Below are positions 63,446-64,000 of a DNA stretch of 64,000 bases, piece by piece. Position 1 is the first letter of the stretch. Every line of letters begins with the position of its first letter. Made by a program: the position numbers and the translations under genes. The notes under the pieces are model-generated. The model searched no databases. It was not told where the DNA came from and saw nothing but the letters and a program-made list of their open reading frames with translations. The DNA comes from Methanosarcina sp. DH2 (GTDB taxonomy: Archaea; Halobacteriota; Methanosarcinia; Methanosarcinales; Methanosarcinaceae), in NCBI RefSeq assembly GCF_020804225.1, contig NZ_WJBI01000004.1:1-64000 (forward strand), written 5' to 3'.

Positions 63446-64000
63446 ATGGAACTCACTCCGATTCAAAAAGACATTATCATTGCATTAATCAACCTTCAGC
63501 GGCAAAAAGACAGGGCAATTAAAGGGGAAGAAATTGCCGAAGTTATCCAGCGAAACCCTGGAACAGTCCGCAACCAGATGCAGTTATTAAAGGCTCTTGG
63601 ACTGGTTGAAGGGGTACCCGGACCAAAGGGGGGATATAAACCAACAGGGGCAGCATATGATTCGTTACGCATTCAGCAGTTGAAAAACGAATCCGTAGTC
63701 CCTCTCTACAGGAATAACGTGATAGTTAACGGGGCAACAGCTGCAGAAATCAGCTTTACGACCGTCCGGAATCCCGATGCCTGCAACGGGGTAATCAGGG
63801 TAATAGGAAATATCAAGGACTTTGTAATGGACGATAAGCTTCAGGTAGGTCCGACACCTGTAAACCGCCTCATAGTCCGTGGTGAAGTTACAGGAAGGGA
63901 CGATACCAATAATGCAATTCTTTTTAATATCACAGAGATGATCTCTCTGCCTAAAAAACATGTCAAACATTACATGAAGTATCCACCACTGCTTGTGAAC
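63446..64000 (+). CDS. HTH transcription regulator (probable CBS-type), cut by window end
   Basis: 185 codons are visible. MELTPIQKDIIIALINLQRQKDRAIKGEEIAEVIQRNPGTVRNQMQLLKALGLVEGVPGPKGGYKPTGAAYDSLRI is a winged-HTH. The following domain (VVPLYRNNVIVNGATAAEISFTTVRNPDACNGVIRV) resembles the middle domain of the archaeal HTH-CBS regulators. Start ATG 63446 after GGTGGTAGT. C-terminal part is beyond the window. Confidence 0.8.
   Translation, partial: MELTPIQKDIIIALINLQRQKDRAIKGEEIAEVIQRNPGTVRNQMQLLKALGLVEGVPGPKGGYKPTGAAYDSLRIQQLKNESVVPLYRNNVIVNGATAAEISFTTVRNPDACNGVIRVIGNIKDFVMDDKLQVGPTPVNRLIVRGEVTGRDDTNNAILFNITEMISLPKKHVKHYMKYPPLLVN

Noticed and set aside
1-64000. tRNA or rRNA genes
   Set aside because: I saw no T-loop (GGTTCRA) with matching acceptor stems and no rRNA-like segment; a covariance scan would be needed to exclude a tRNA fully.

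Overview
The window reads as a chromosomal segment of a methanogenic archaeon of the genus Methanosarcina. The evidence is a stand-alone MtrA-like corrinoid protein, archaeal translation and diphthamide genes (two aIF1A paralogues, DphB, a Dph6-like enzyme), a GHMP-type archaeal shikimate kinase, archaeal DUF357/DUF555/DUF2073 proteins, four CxxC-x17-CxxC proteins, TTTATATA promoters, and long AT-rich intergenic regions with locus-specific short tandem repeats. No rRNA, tRNA or CRISPR array was found.

Layout. 1-6.4 kb: a CooS-type CO dehydrogenase homologue with a His-rich N-terminus and a NitT/TauT-type ABC transporter in one minus-strand operon. It lies between an intact-length but frameshifted TauE-like gene and a second copy of that gene's 3' end. 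6.5-14.6 kb: an accessory, partly decayed metal/stress region with repeated DUF2933, methyltransferase-tail, YHS and HMA modules, a truncated CopB-like ATPase, PspA with its partner, a GH130-like enzyme and a 2-hydroxyacid dehydrogenase. 14.8-19.5 kb: copper handling, with a secreted Met/Cys/His-rich repeat protein, two CopZ-like chaperones and a three-HMA CopA ATPase. 20-25 kb: YwbE-like protein, MtrA paralogue, MFS and SMR transporters, methyltransferase. 25.7-30 kb: four paralogous RGG/zinc-ribbon small proteins with a shared structured 5' leader, interleaved with two aIF1A genes and a DUF4177 protein. 31-43 kb: ThDP enzyme plus aldehyde dehydrogenase, three related lipoproteins (one an intact cupredoxin), a RimK-like ligase with an AstE-like deacylase, two TPR proteins, a HAD hydrolase. 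44-64 kb: regulators, thioredoxin system, diphthamide genes, PfkB kinase, PurE, chorismate mutase and shikimate kinase, AbrB-PhoU protein, GTPases, hexulose-phosphate isomerase, aminotransferase, CcdA-like protein and an HTH regulator cut by the window end.

The main points for a second look are these. (1) A set of genes whose ribosome-binding site and family alignment place the start at a near-cognate codon: CTG in both aIF1A genes, ATA in pspA, a YHS gene and an AbrB-PhoU gene, ATT and ATC in two CopZ-like genes, and perhaps ACG in a thioredoxin. (2) The four-copy leader whose last hairpin holds part of the Shine-Dalgarno sequence. (3) Two tandem promoter-plus-stem units without ORFs at 51.1-51.7 kb, which look like paired small RNA genes. 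(4) The CooS homologue has Asp at a cysteine position of the active-site cluster, as expected for a deviant, possibly non-CODH enzyme. All functional statements rest on reading the sequence and on remembered family knowledge; no database search was run.
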